Shown here in pieces: positions 6,665 through 14,821 of a stretch of 17,211 bases of DNA. Positions within the stretch are counted from its first letter, which is position 1, and each line of letters opens with the position of its first letter. The translations under genes and the position numbers were made by a program. This DNA comes from J005 sp964613235 (lineage in GTDB: Bacteria; Pseudomonadota; Zetaproteobacteria; Mariprofundales; Mariprofundaceae), in NCBI GenBank assembly GCA_964613235.1, contig CAZTGM010000040.1, positions 1 to 17,211 of the forward strand, given 5' to 3'. The notes beneath the pieces are model-generated. The model worked only from the letters and a program-made list of their open reading frames with translations. It searched no databases and was not told the origin of the DNA.

Positions 6665-7576
6665 ATGCATATTACACTGAAGCAATTGCAAATTTTTCGC
6701 ACCGTCGCCGAATTACAAAGCTACACACTTGCCGCCAGGCAACTTTACCTGACGCAACCGGCCGTTTCCATGCAGATCAAACAACTGGAAGCGGAAGTCG
6801 GCATGCCGGTATTTGATCGTATCGGCAAAAGAATCCAGCTTACCGATGCCGGCCGCGAACTATTGCAACATGCGCGTAATATTCATATCCAGCTGGAAGA
6901 GGCACAGCAAAGTATGGAAGCGTTACGTGGCATCAAACGCGGACGCCTACATCTAACGATGGCCTCCACCGCCAACTATTTCACGCCGAAACTGCTGGCC
7001 GGATTCTGCCACGAGTACCCCGACATTCAAATCAGCCTGAGCGTGGCCAACCGTGCCGGCCTGCTGCAGGCACTGGAGCATAATACCACCGATCTTGTTA
7101 TCATGGGCGAACCCCCATCCACAATGCCACTGGCTGCTGAAATATTTATGGAAAACCCGCTGGTCATTGTCGCTCCACCTGAACACAGGCTGGCAGGAAA
7201 GAAAAATATCGCTCTGAAAGAGGTTGCACGCGAAAACTTCATCATCCGTGAAATTGGCTCCGGCACACGCGCAGCCGTGGAACGTTTTTTAAGCACACAT
7301 GACCTGGAACGTCCGCAAAGCATTGAAATGAACTCCTCTGAAGCCATCAAACAGGCTGTGCAGGCCGGTCTGGGCCTGGGTGTGGTATCGATGCATACAC
7401 TGGAAATGGAACTGACACTGAAGCGGCTGGTCGTTCTGAATGTCGAGGACTTCCCGATCATGCGTCACTGGCGACTGGTCTATCGCAAAGACCGGCACTT
7501 TTCTCCGGTCAGCCAGGCGTTTCACGATTATGTGCTGGAGCACACTTCGGAATTGCTACCCCGCTTCGCCGCCTGA
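6665..7576 (+). CDS. cbbR: CbbR, LysR-type regulator of the Calvin-cycle genes
   Basis: This is a 303-residue LysR-type regulator starting at ATG 6665, with AGGA seven bases upstream. The N-terminal winged helix-turn-helix is clear at about residues 3-62 (LKQLQIFRTVAELQSYTLAA, then LTQPAVSMQIKQLE and VFDRIGKRIQLTDAG). A coiled linker and a periplasmic-binding-protein-like effector domain follow (for example LVIVAPPEHRLAG and GSGTRAAVE). The name rests on the divergent position beside cbbM and the CbbR-like sequence; known CbbR proteins respond to Calvin-cycle metabolites such as RuBP or phosphoenolpyruvate. It probably activates cbbM and represses itself from the shared operator. Its last 21 bases overlap the end of the convergent tatC, so there is no room for a terminator between the two genes. 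Confidence 0.93.
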   Translation: MHITLKQLQIFRTVAELQSYTLAARQLYLTQPAVSMQIKQLEAEVGMPVFDRIGKRIQLTDAGRELLQHARNIHIQLEEAQQSMEALRGIKRGRLHLTMASTANYFTPKLLAGFCHEYPDIQISLSVANRAGLLQALEHNTTDLVIMGEPPSTMPLAAEIFMENPLVIVAPPEHRLAGKKNIALKEVARENFIIREIGSGTRAAVERFLSTHDLERPQSIEMNSSEAIKQAVQAGLGLGVVSMHTLEMELTLKRLVVLNVEDFPIMRHWRLVYRKDRHFSPVSQAFHDYVLEHTSELLPRFAA

Positions 7577-8335
7577 TGATTCCGCGCCCTGCCCTGATGG
7601 AAGACTGTTGCTGTTGCCGCTTGCCTTCGCCAGCCACAGGCCCAGTTCATAGAGCAGCAGCATTGGCACGGCCAGAAAGGTCTGCGAAATGATATCCGGC
7701 GGCGTCAGGACAGCCGCAAAAATAAAGGCCCAGACCACCATGTAACGGCGTTTTGATGCCATCGCCTCCGCCGTAACCAGATCCAGACGAATCAGCATCA
7801 TCATAATAATGGGAATCTGAAAACTCAGGCCGAATGCAAACAGCAACTTGATGACCAGCGACAGATACTCGCGCACAGCCGGCATGGCCACGATATGTTC
7901 GGTCGAGAAACCGAGGAAAAACTGGAATACCAACGGAAACACAATGAAAAAGGCAAACGCACCACCGGCAAAAAACAATGCCACACTGGACAGAAAGTAG
8001 CCGAGAAACGCTCTGCGTTCATGCCGGTACAGCCCGGGCGCCACAAAGGCCCATAGCTGATAGAAAGTAAACGGTGCGGTCACAAACAGGCTCAGAACGA
8101 ATGCGATTTTCAGATAGGTAAAAAACACATCCGGTGCATTAAGAAAAACCAGTGGTGTACCTGCCGGCAAGGCATCACGAATGGGCTGTGAAATAAGCTC
8201 AAAAATCACATCCGATATATTCATTAATACGGCGACACCCAGCACATACACCAGCGCCGCCCAGATCAGCCGACGGCGCAATTCGCGCAGATGCGGAAGA
8301 ATCCCTGTAGCAGCGGAATCGGTCGCGCTGTTCAC
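7556..8335 (-). CDS. tatC: TatC, twin-arginine translocase core subunit
   Basis: This encodes 259 residues with the six-helix TatC pattern. The conserved N-terminal cytoplasmic segment HLRELRRRL is at 15-23, and the APGLYRHERR motif at 99-108 includes Glu106, the counterpart of the E. coli glutamate that contacts the Tat signal peptide. TatC in the inner membrane recognises the twin-arginine signal of folded proteins and recruits TatB and then TatA. The start is GTG at 8335, overlapping the tatB stop as GTGA, which indicates translational coupling. The C-terminal tail after the last helix is polar and Gly/Ser-rich. Its end overlaps the convergent cbbR by 21 bases. Confidence 0.97.
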   Translation of the reverse strand: MNSATDSAATGILPHLRELRRRLIWAALVYVLGVAVLMNISDVIFELISQPIRDALPAGTPLVFLNAPDVFFTYLKIAFVLSLFVTAPFTFYQLWAFVAPGLYRHERRAFLGYFLSSVALFFAGGAFAFFIVFPLVFQFFLGFSTEHIVAMPAVREYLSLVIKLLFAFGLSFQIPIIMMMLIRLDLVTAEAMASKRRYMVVWAFIFAAVLTPPDIISQTFLAVPMLLLYELGLWLAKASGNSNSLPSGQGAESSGGEAG

Positions 8336-8598
8336 TGTCGATCCTTCTGCTCCACAGCGGATGCGCCATCATCCGTTGTCAATGGCTCCACCGAAAGCGC
8401 ATCACGCACCTCATCGGCCGGCTGCCGGATATCCCGGGTTTCCACATCAATCTGATATTTAATGTCTTCCCCCCACTGACGGGCACGCCGCACAAAGCGT
8501 CCGATCTGGGCAAAAAATTCGGGCATGCGCTCCGGCCCCAACACCAGAAAAGCAATGGCGCCAATAAGCAACAATTCAAACAGGCCAATATCGGGCAT
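8332..8598 (-). CDS. tatB: TatB, twin-arginine translocase subunit
   Basis: This is an 88-residue protein with an N-terminal membrane helix (FELLLIGAIAFLVLGPERMP, residues 7-26), an amphipathic helix rich in Arg and Gln, and a long charged cytoplasmic tail. The GPERMP hinge and the Glu in the helix region (F-E-L) mark it as TatB rather than TatA. TatB forms the substrate-receptor complex with TatC. It begins 12 bases after tatA ends and its stop overlaps the tatC start. Ribosome binding is not strong: AAGG stands about ten bases before the ATG, which fits coupling to tatA. Confidence 0.92.
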   Translation of the reverse strand: MPDIGLFELLLIGAIAFLVLGPERMPEFFAQIGRFVRRARQWGEDIKYQIDVETRDIRQPADEVRDALSVEPLTTDDGASAVEQKDRQ

Positions 8599-8610
8599 TA
8601 AACAACGACC

Positions 8611-8790
8611 TTACGACGGATCGTCCGTCCTGGATGATTTCGTATCTTTCTTTTCTTCATCTGACATGTTCTGACGAAAACTCTTGATGCCCTTGGCCAG
8701 GCCGGCACCGATTTCCGGCAGCTTTCTCGCACCAAACAGCACCAGCACAATGACCAGAATCAGAATCAGTTCTGTCGTTCCCAAACCCAT
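8611..8790 (-). CDS. tatA: TatA, twin-arginine translocase pore-forming subunit
   Basis: This is a 59-residue protein with one N-terminal membrane helix (TTELILILVIVLVLFG), the conserved FGARKLPEIG hinge, an amphipathic helix (LAKGIKSFRQ) and a short, highly charged tail. This is the typical TatA architecture; many copies assemble to let folded proteins through the inner membrane. The ATG at 8790 was chosen with AAGGAG about eight bases upstream. A GTG directly before it (8793, five bases from the same site) is an equal alternative. It is the first gene of tatABC; no obvious Tat substrate is encoded next to it. Confidence 0.93.
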   Translation of the reverse strand: MGLGTTELILILVIVLVLFGARKLPEIGAGLAKGIKSFRQNMSDEEKKDTKSSRTDDPS

Positions 8791-8821
8791 CACGTCATCT
8801 CCTTTCCCCCAGGATGATTCC

Positions 8822-8896
8822 TGTTACAAAGGCCAGCACGATAGGGTTTTACCCTGCCGAAGCAAGCCCCGAAACATCGAGCCTTGCATTGTAACA
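8822..8896. repeat. Inverted repeat in the tatA/pycA divergent gap
   Basis: TGTTACAA (8822-8829) and its exact reverse complement TTGTAACA (8889-8896) face each other about 60 bases apart. Inside them AAGGC (8829-8833) matches GCCTT (8881-8885), so the symmetry extends if three bases are bulged. The right arm coincides with the -35 box proposed for pycA. It could be a paired operator or chance. Confidence 0.35.
8838..8865 (-). promoter_or_regulatory. Candidate promoter of tatABC
   Basis: The minus strand shows TTGCTT (8865-8860), a 16-base spacer and TATCGT (8843-8838), about 45 bases before tatA. The spacer contains a small hairpin (AGGGT/ACCCT, 8843-8855). The match to the sigma-70 consensus is moderate. 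Confidence 0.35.
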
Positions 8897-8917
8897 AGCC
8901 TGAAGTGACGCTATCAT
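8889..8917 (+). promoter_or_regulatory. Promoter of pycAB, sigma-70 type
   Basis: TTGTAA (8889-8894), a 17-base spacer and TATCAT (8912-8917) form a good sigma-70 match, placing the transcript start near 8924 and leaving a leader of about 28 bases that includes GAAAGGAG (8938-8945). The -35 box overlaps the right arm of the inverted repeat 8822-8896. Confidence 0.5.
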
Positions 8918-8951
8918 GCCCGTCCTTTTTAGGGAATGAAAGGAGTGGTAT

Positions 8952-10370
8952 TTGTTTAAAAGCATCCTCATTGCCAATCGCGGAGAATGTGCGATTCGCA
9001 TCATTCGCTCATGCCAGGAAATGGGCATTGAAGCCGTCGCCATCTATTCGGAAGCCGATGCGCATGCATTGCATGTGAAAAAAGCCGACCGTGCCATCAT
9101 GATCGGCCCCGACCCGGTCAAAAGTTATCTGAATATTCATCGCATTGTGAATATTGCCCTGGAATCCGGTTGCGACGCCGTACATCCAGGCTATGGATTT
9201 CTATCGGAAAATGCCGAATTTGCTGAGGAGATTGTCAAGGCAGGCCTGACCTACATCGGCCCTTCACCCGATGCCATTCGCGACATGGGCAGCAAAACCA
9301 AGGCGCGCGAGGCCATGATTTCCGCCGGTGTGCCTGTCATTCCCGGTTCTGACGGCGCACTGGCTGACATCGATGAAGCGCTGGTTTGCGCCAAAGATAT
9401 GGGCTATCCGGTTATGCTCAAGGCTGCTGCCGGCGGCGGCGGTCGCGGCATTCGTCGTTGCGATAATGATGATGAACTGCGCGAAAACTTTATTGTCACC
9501 CAGCGTGAGGCCATGGCTGCTTTTGGCAGCGATGAGCTGTTCATGGAAAAGTGTATTGTCGAACCGCATCATATCGAATTTCAGATTCTGGCTGATCAAC
9601 ACGGCCATGTCGTACACCTGTTTGAACGCGACTGTTCCATCCAGCGACGCAATCAGAAGCTCATTGAAATCGCTCCCAGCAGCTTCCTCACCGAAGAACT
9701 CCGCGCTCAGATGGGCGACATTGCCGTCAAGGCAGCCCAGGCCGTTAACTATGTGAATGCCGGCACGGTCGAATTCCTCGTTGATAAAAACCGAAACTTC
9801 TGGTTCATGGAAATGAATACGCGCCTGCAGGTAGAGCACCCTATCACCGAGGCCATCACCGGCGTGGACATTGTTGCGCAGCAGATTGCTATTGCCGCCG
9901 GCGAACCATTGCCATTTAAACAGGAAGATCTATCGCATCATGGCTATGCCATCGAATTCCGCATCAATGCCGAAGACCCGAAAAACAATTTTCTACCGAC
10001 ACCGGGTAAAATCACCCGCTACCATTCACCTGGCGGCATTGGCATTCGTGTGGATGGTTGTGTCTATCCCGGCTATGAAATTCCGCCATTCTATGATTCG
10101 ATGTGCGCCAAACTGACCGTCTGGGGACTGAACTGGCAGCAGGCAGTTAATCGCGCCCTGCGCGCCCTCGATGAATATGATATCCGCGGTGTGCGTACGA
10201 CACTGCCATTCTATCGCCATGTTGCATCTTCGGAGATGTTCGCATCCGGTTCGTTTCATACCGGATTTCTCGACCAATATCCCGAGCTGCTCGATTATAA
10301 ACCCCACGTAGCCCGTGAAGACATTGCCGCGGCCGTTGCTGTCGCCATTGCCGTTCACGCCGGACTGTAG
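8952..10370 (+). CDS. pycA: Pyruvate carboxylase subunit A (biotin carboxylase)
   Basis: This is a 472-residue biotin carboxylase that begins at TTG 8952; AAAGGAG lies six bases upstream and the product then starts with the expected FKSILIANRGE. It uses ATP and bicarbonate to carboxylate the biotin carried by the partner subunit. The ATP-grasp lysine is K157 in MLKAAAGGGGRG, and the active-site residues E274, E287, N289 and R291 (FMEMNTRLQVEHP) match those of E. coli AccC. The C-terminal tail after about 450 is Ala/Val-rich. The next gene, 14 bases on, is a carboxyltransferase fused to a biotin domain. That decides for pyruvate carboxylase over acetyl-CoA carboxylase AccC, which would sit beside accB. 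Confidence 0.92.
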   Translation: MFKSILIANRGECAIRIIRSCQEMGIEAVAIYSEADAHALHVKKADRAIMIGPDPVKSYLNIHRIVNIALESGCDAVHPGYGFLSENAEFAEEIVKAGLTYIGPSPDAIRDMGSKTKAREAMISAGVPVIPGSDGALADIDEALVCAKDMGYPVMLKAAAGGGGRGIRRCDNDDELRENFIVTQREAMAAFGSDELFMEKCIVEPHHIEFQILADQHGHVVHLFERDCSIQRRNQKLIEIAPSSFLTEELRAQMGDIAVKAAQAVNYVNAGTVEFLVDKNRNFWFMEMNTRLQVEHPITEAITGVDIVAQQIAIAAGEPLPFKQEDLSHHGYAIEFRINAEDPKNNFLPTPGKITRYHSPGGIGIRVDGCVYPGYEIPPFYDSMCAKLTVWGLNWQQAVNRALRALDEYDIRGVRTTLPFYRHVASSEMFASGSFHTGFLDQYPELLDYKPHVAREDIAAAVAVAIAVHAGL

Positions 10371-10384
10371 GAGAAACATACATC

Positions 10385-12238
10385 ATGACCCAAGCAAAGA
10401 GAAAACTGGCCATTTCCGAACTGGCATTACGCGACGGACATCAGTCCCTGCTGGCCACACGCATGCGTCTGGAGGACATGCTTCCCATTTGCGACAAACT
10501 GGATCAGGTCGGCTTCTGGTCGATCGAGGCCTGGGGCGGCGCCACCTTTGATACCTGTCTGCGTTATCTGAAGGAAGGTCCGTGGGTGCGCCTGCGCGAA
10601 CTGAAAAAGGCACTGCCGAATACGCCGTTGCAAATGCTGCTGCGCGGCCAGAACCTGCTCGGTTATCGTCATTATGCCGATGATGTGGTCATGAAGTTCG
10701 TCGATATGGCCGCAGCCAATGGCGTGGATGTATTCCGCATTTTCGATGCCATGAATGATCTTCGCAATGTACGCGTGGCCATTAAACAGGTTAAGGCCAA
10801 TGGCAAGCATGCCGAAGGCGCCATCAGCTATACGGTGAGCCCGGTACACACGCTGGATCACTTCCTCGACCTGGCCAAAGGCTTCGAGGATCTGGGTTGC
10901 GATACACTGGCCATCAAGGATATGGCCGGCCTGCTGACACCAACCGCAACGCGTGAACTGGTCAGCGCATTGAAGCAAAGTATTGAAATTCCGATCCACC
11001 TGCACTGCCATGCCACCTCCGGCGTAGCTGAAATGGTGCAATGGGAGGCTGTGCATGCCGGATGCGATATCATTGATACGGCCATCTCACCGCTGGCCGG
11101 CGGCACCTCACACCCACCGACCGAAGCCATGGTTGCCGCATTCCAGGGCACGGAATTCGATACCGGGCTGGATATCGAACTGCTGCAGGACATCGCCGCC
11201 TATTTCAAGGACGTGCGCAAGAAATACGCTCGTTTCGAGTCCCATGTTACCGGAGTGGATACGCGTGTGTTTATCAACCAGATCCCCGGTGGCATGATTT
11301 CCAATCTGGCCAATCAGCTTCGTGATCAGGGCGCATTGGATAAAATGGATGAAGTACTCGAGGAAATTCCTCGTGTACGCAAGGATTTCGGTTATCCGCC
11401 GCTGGTCACGCCAACCAGCCAGATTGTCGGCACGCAAGCCGTACTGAATGTCGTTTCCGGCAAGAAATATAAAGTCATCACCAATGAAACCAAGGCCTAT
11501 CTGAAAGGCATGTATGGTCAGCCACTGGGCACCGTCAATGAAGAGGTGCGCAAGCTGGCTCTGGGCGATGAGGAACCGATCACCGTACGTCCGGCTGATC
11601 TGCTGGAACCGGAACTGGATGCGCTGACTCGTGAAATCGGCGACAAGGCCCGCTCGGTCGAGGATGTCCTGTCCTACGCGCTGTTCCCGGCCATCGCGCT
11701 GGAGTTTTTCGAGGAACGGGAAAGCGGCAATCTGAAACCCGAACCGCTGGATGCACCGGAAGATGCTGACAGCGAACCTGCCACCACGGTTGCGCCATCG
11801 CTGGCACCGACCGAGTTCAATATTACGATCCACGGTGAGCAATACCACATCAAAATCGAAGGCTCCGGCCACAAGAGCGATGATGTCCGGCCGTTCTATG
11901 TGAAAGTGGACAATATTCTGGAAGAAGTCACGGTCGAAACACTGACGGAAATCCTGCCCATGGCCGATGGCAGCATTGATGCGAAAAAGGCCTCGAAAGG
12001 CTCCAAACGTCCGAAAGCAACCAAGGATTCGGATGTCACCACGCCGATGCCCGGTCGCATTGTGGCCATCAATGTTGCCGAAGGCGATCAGGTCGAGGCC
12101 GGCCAGAATGTGCTGGTTGTCGAGGCCATGAAGATGGAAAATCCGGTACATGCACCGGTATCCGGCACAGTGAAGGCCATTCATGTCGCCGAAGGCGACA
12201 ACGTCAATCCGGATGAATGTCTGATCGAAATTGAATAA
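10385..12238 (+). CDS. pycB: Pyruvate carboxylase subunit B (carboxyltransferase with biotin carrier domain; OadA-like)
   Basis: This is a 617-residue protein. The N-terminal TIM-barrel carboxyltransferase has the metal ligands Asp17 (LRDGHQS), His207 and His209 (HLHCHATSG), and the probable carbamylated Lys178 (AIKDMAGLL). The central conserved domain follows, then an acidic Pro/Ala linker at about 450-480, and a C-terminal biotinyl domain with the AMKM motif, where Lys583 carries biotin. It transfers CO2 from carboxybiotin to pyruvate to give oxaloacetate, topping up the TCA cycle. The same fold serves as alpha subunit of the Na+-pumping oxaloacetate decarboxylase, but no oadB or oadG lies nearby and pycA is directly upstream, so pyruvate carboxylase is preferred. 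TAGGAG lies about eleven bases before the ATG, a little further than usual. Confidence 0.92.
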   Translation: MTQAKRKLAISELALRDGHQSLLATRMRLEDMLPICDKLDQVGFWSIEAWGGATFDTCLRYLKEGPWVRLRELKKALPNTPLQMLLRGQNLLGYRHYADDVVMKFVDMAAANGVDVFRIFDAMNDLRNVRVAIKQVKANGKHAEGAISYTVSPVHTLDHFLDLAKGFEDLGCDTLAIKDMAGLLTPTATRELVSALKQSIEIPIHLHCHATSGVAEMVQWEAVHAGCDIIDTAISPLAGGTSHPPTEAMVAAFQGTEFDTGLDIELLQDIAAYFKDVRKKYARFESHVTGVDTRVFINQIPGGMISNLANQLRDQGALDKMDEVLEEIPRVRKDFGYPPLVTPTSQIVGTQAVLNVVSGKKYKVITNETKAYLKGMYGQPLGTVNEEVRKLALGDEEPITVRPADLLEPELDALTREIGDKARSVEDVLSYALFPAIALEFFEERESGNLKPEPLDAPEDADSEPATTVAPSLAPTEFNITIHGEQYHIKIEGSGHKSDDVRPFYVKVDNILEEVTVETLTEILPMADGSIDAKKASKGSKRPKATKDSDVTTPMPGRIVAINVAEGDQVEAGQNVLVVEAMKMENPVHAPVSGTVKAIHVAEGDNVNPDECLIEIE

Positions 12239-12250
12239 AAACAGGCTGAA

Positions 12251-12278
12251 GTCTTGCCGGCTTACATGCCGGCAAGAC
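12251..12278 (+). terminator. Terminator of pycAB, embedded in the end of ettA
   Basis: A perfect eleven-base stem GTCTTGCCGGC (12251-12261) with GCCGGCAAGAC (12268-12278) closes a six-base loop, 12 bases after the pycB stop, followed by GTTTGTATTTG. The same stem on the minus strand encodes the last residues of EttA (RLAGM) and holds its TAA in the loop. The minus-strand side has TTTTT only about eight bases beyond the stem, so termination is likely better for pycAB than for ettA. Confidence 0.75.
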
Positions 12279-13944
12279 GTTTGTATTTGATACGATGCGG
12301 CTGGCATGCCTCATCACCCAGACGCTTCTTCTTGTCCGCCTCATAATCGGCAAAATTGCCCTCAAACCATTCCACGCGTCCTTCTCCTTCAAAGGCCAGA
12401 ATATGCGTAGCGATACGGTCGAGAAACCAGCGGTCATGTGAAATCACGACAGCACAACCGGCAAAGTCCAGCAATGCTTCTTCCAGGGCACGCAACGTTT
12501 CGACATCAAGATCATTGGTCGGCTCATCCAGTAATAATACATTGCCGCCACTCTTCAGCATTTTCGCCAGATGCACGCGATTGCGCTCACCGCCGGAAAG
12601 TACCTTGATCTTTTTCTGCTGATCGCCGCCCTTGAAATTGAAGCGGCCGCAATAGGCGCGGCTGGACACCTCCACCTTGCCGAGATATATCGAATCGGCA
12701 CCGCCGGAGATTTCTTCCCAGACCGTTTTCTCGCCATCCAGCGCATCGCGGGACTGATCGACATAGGATAGCTGCACCGTCTCCCCAACTGTCAAGGTGC
12801 CGGCATCCGGCGCTTCCTGTCCGGTGATCATGCGAAATAGTGTCGTCTTGCCGGCACCATTGGCGCCAATGACGCCGACAATGCCACCGCGCGGCAGGTT
12901 AAAATTCAGATTCTCCATCAGCACGCGATCACCAAAGCGTTTGAGTACATTTTCCGCACGAATAACGGTATCGCCCAGTCGTTCGGCCACGGGAATGAAA
13001 ATCTGTTTCGTGGCATTACGCTCCTGTACCTCGCGACTGGCCAGCTCATCGAATGCTTTCAGGCGCGCCTTGGACTTGGCATGACGACCACGGCTGCCTG
13101 CACGCACCCATTCCAGTTCATGCTGTATGGCCTTGCGACGTGCCGTTTCCTGTTTTTCCTCAACGGCCAGGCGCTGTTCCTTTTGTTCCAGCCAGGCCGA
13201 ATAATTGCCTTCAAACGGAATGCCCTGACCACGATCCAGTTCCAGAATCCAGCCGGCTACATTATCGAGAAAATAGCGGTCATGCGTCACGGCCACAACG
13301 GTACCTTTATAGTCATGCAAAAAGCGCTCCAGCCAGGCAATCGACTCGGCATCAAGATGATTGGTCGGCTCATCCAGCAAAAGCATATCCGGACTGGATA
13401 ATAGTAAACGACACAACGCCACACGTCGGCGCTCACCGCCGGAGAGTTTCGTCACATCGGCATCCCAGTCCGGCAGACGCAGTGCATCAGCGGCAATTTC
13501 CAGTTTGCGTTCCATATCCCATGCATCGGCGGCATCGATAGCATCCTGCAAACGTCCCTGTTCCTCGATCAGCGCATTCATTTCTTCATCGCTCATCGGC
13601 TCGGCAAAACGTTCGGAAATGGCATTGAACTGATCAAGCAGAGCCTTCGTTTCAGCCATCCCCTCCTCAACATTGCCACGCACATCCTTGTTCGCATCCA
13701 GTTCTGGTTCCTGCGGCAAATACCCTACCTTGATGCCCGGCGCCGGCCTGGCTTCGCCAATAATATCCGTATCAAGGCCTGCCATGATTCTCAGCAGCGT
13801 GGATTTTCCTGCACCATTTAAACCCAGTACACCAATTTTGGCGCCCGGAAAAAAGGACAGATAGATATTTTTCAGAATCTCCCGTTTGCCGGCAACCATC
13901 TTGCCTGCGCCCTGCATCGTATAGATATACTGATAATCGGCCAT
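12262..13944 (-). CDS. ettA: EttA, ABC-F energy-dependent translational throttle
   Basis: This encodes 560 residues starting at ATG 13944 (ADYQYIYTMQG..., the characteristic EttA N-terminus) with AGGAG six bases upstream. A 15-codon extension to 13989 is open but not part of the family. It has two ATP-binding cassettes: Walker A GLNGAGKST (41-49), signature LSGGE (167-171) and Walker B LLLDEPTNHLD (188-198); then Walker A GANGAGKTT (360-368), LSGGE (449-453) and LLLDEPTNDLD (470-480). The linker between them is the basic, helical segment that reaches into the ribosomal E site (about 250-320, with RAGSRGRHAKSKAR). It controls entry into the elongation cycle according to the ATP/ADP ratio. It is transcribed alone, convergent with pycAB, and its last codons lie inside their terminator. 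Confidence 0.97.
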   Translation of the reverse strand: MADYQYIYTMQGAGKMVAGKREILKNIYLSFFPGAKIGVLGLNGAGKSTLLRIMAGLDTDIIGEARPAPGIKVGYLPQEPELDANKDVRGNVEEGMAETKALLDQFNAISERFAEPMSDEEMNALIEEQGRLQDAIDAADAWDMERKLEIAADALRLPDWDADVTKLSGGERRRVALCRLLLSSPDMLLLDEPTNHLDAESIAWLERFLHDYKGTVVAVTHDRYFLDNVAGWILELDRGQGIPFEGNYSAWLEQKEQRLAVEEKQETARRKAIQHELEWVRAGSRGRHAKSKARLKAFDELASREVQERNATKQIFIPVAERLGDTVIRAENVLKRFGDRVLMENLNFNLPRGGIVGVIGANGAGKTTLFRMITGQEAPDAGTLTVGETVQLSYVDQSRDALDGEKTVWEEISGGADSIYLGKVEVSSRAYCGRFNFKGGDQQKKIKVLSGGERNRVHLAKMLKSGGNVLLLDEPTNDLDVETLRALEEALLDFAGCAVVISHDRWFLDRIATHILAFEGEGRVEWFEGNFADYEADKKKRLGDEACQPHRIKYKRLAGM

Positions 13945-13985
13945 TGCATGCTCCTGTTCGCGCTTTGTTTCATCAACAAGCGGCG

Positions 13986-14002
13986 GCATGCTATAAGCAT
14001 GC
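13986..14002. promoter_or_regulatory. Inverted repeat GCATGC-N5-GCATGC between ettA and the SDR gene
   Basis: GCATGC (13986-13991), TATAA and GCATGC (13997-14002) form a symmetric site in the 139-base divergent gap. The spacer TATAA could be part of a -10 box for either direction, but no clear -35 fits. Candidate operator, otherwise chance. Confidence 0.3.
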
Positions 14003-14083
14003 TCTCCTCACGCCCAGCAATGTTTCGCACTGTAGCCAAACGAAGTTCTGTGCATAATATCGCGCCACGGGAGAAACAGACAC

Positions 14084-14821
14084 ATGGGTAACAGATTCAA
14101 CGAAAAGATCATCATGATTACAGGTGCATCCGACGGCATCGGTCGCACCGTGGCCGTCGCACTGGCCAGCGAAGGCGCCAATATCATTGCGCTGGGACGT
14201 AATGAGGAAGCACTGGAAGCAACCCAGCAACGCTGTGAGGAAGCAGGCGGACGCTGCCTGTGTGTGCCGTTCGATCTGTATCAGTTTGACGATTACGGCA
14301 AGCTTTTCCTTGCCCTGAAGGATCAGGTCCCACATCTGGACGGACTGGTACATTGTGCCGGCGAGATCAGTCGCTGCACACCCATGCAGTATGTCAAAAG
14401 TGACGACTTCCGCAAAATGCTCGACATCCATCTGGCCGCACCCAATCTGCTGACACAGATTATGCTGCCCCTGCTGCGTCGTGCCAAAGCTGCATCGATT
14501 ATCTTCACAAGCTGTGATATGGTCAGTGAGGATTTACCCAACTGGCAGGGCTATGGTCTGGCCAAACGTGCGCTAGCCTATGCCGCTGCCATGTGGCAGG
14601 CCGAGCATCCGGATGCGCCCTATCGTTTTAATACACTGAATCCGGGCAAGGTGCGTACCGAACTGTTCCGTCGTACCTACGGCGGCATGCATCCGAAAGA
14701 AGTGCCTCCCCCGAGCAGTGTAACGGGGGCCTACCTTTATCTGCTGGGCGATGCATCCAAAACCGTTCGCGGCCAGACATTACATGCCAGAGAACTACGG
14801 GCAAAACTCAACGAACAATGA
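14084..14821 (+). CDS. Short-chain dehydrogenase/reductase, YciK-like
   Basis: This is a 245-residue SDR. The nucleotide-binding motif TGASDGIG (13-20) and the following LGRNEEAL (37-44) closely match the YciK group; LGRN at the end of strand 2 suggests NADP(H). The catalytic residues Ser143 (FTSCDM), Tyr157 and Lys161 (YGLAK) are present. HCAG at 90-93 replaces the usual NNAG, and His116 (MLDIHLAAP) stands where many SDRs have the tetrad Asn. The protein is therefore probably active but of unknown substrate. The start ATG 14084 has GGGAG about ten bases upstream. Its TGA directly abuts the stop of the convergent SYLF gene, the two forming TGATCA. Confidence 0.85.
   Translation: MGNRFNEKIIMITGASDGIGRTVAVALASEGANIIALGRNEEALEATQQRCEEAGGRCLCVPFDLYQFDDYGKLFLALKDQVPHLDGLVHCAGEISRCTPMQYVKSDDFRKMLDIHLAAPNLLTQIMLPLLRRAKAASIIFTSCDMVSEDLPNWQGYGLAKRALAYAAAMWQAEHPDAPYRFNTLNPGKVRTELFRRTYGGMHPKEVPPPSSVTGAYLYLLGDASKTVRGQTLHARELRAKLNEQ

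Noticed and set aside
6645..6671. TTGACT as a -35 box for cbbR
   Set aside because: The matching -10 would fall inside the cbbR coding region, so it could not give a normal transcript; it is more likely part of the operator.
11108..12307. A long open frame of about 399 codons antisense to pycB
   Set aside because: The plus strand encodes a full, motif-complete carboxyltransferase and biotin domain; the antisense product shows no domain and is a shadow of its codon bias.
13945..13989. A 15-codon extension of ettA
   Set aside because: EttA proteins begin with MA(D/E)YQYIYTM, and AGGAG sits six bases before that ATG.
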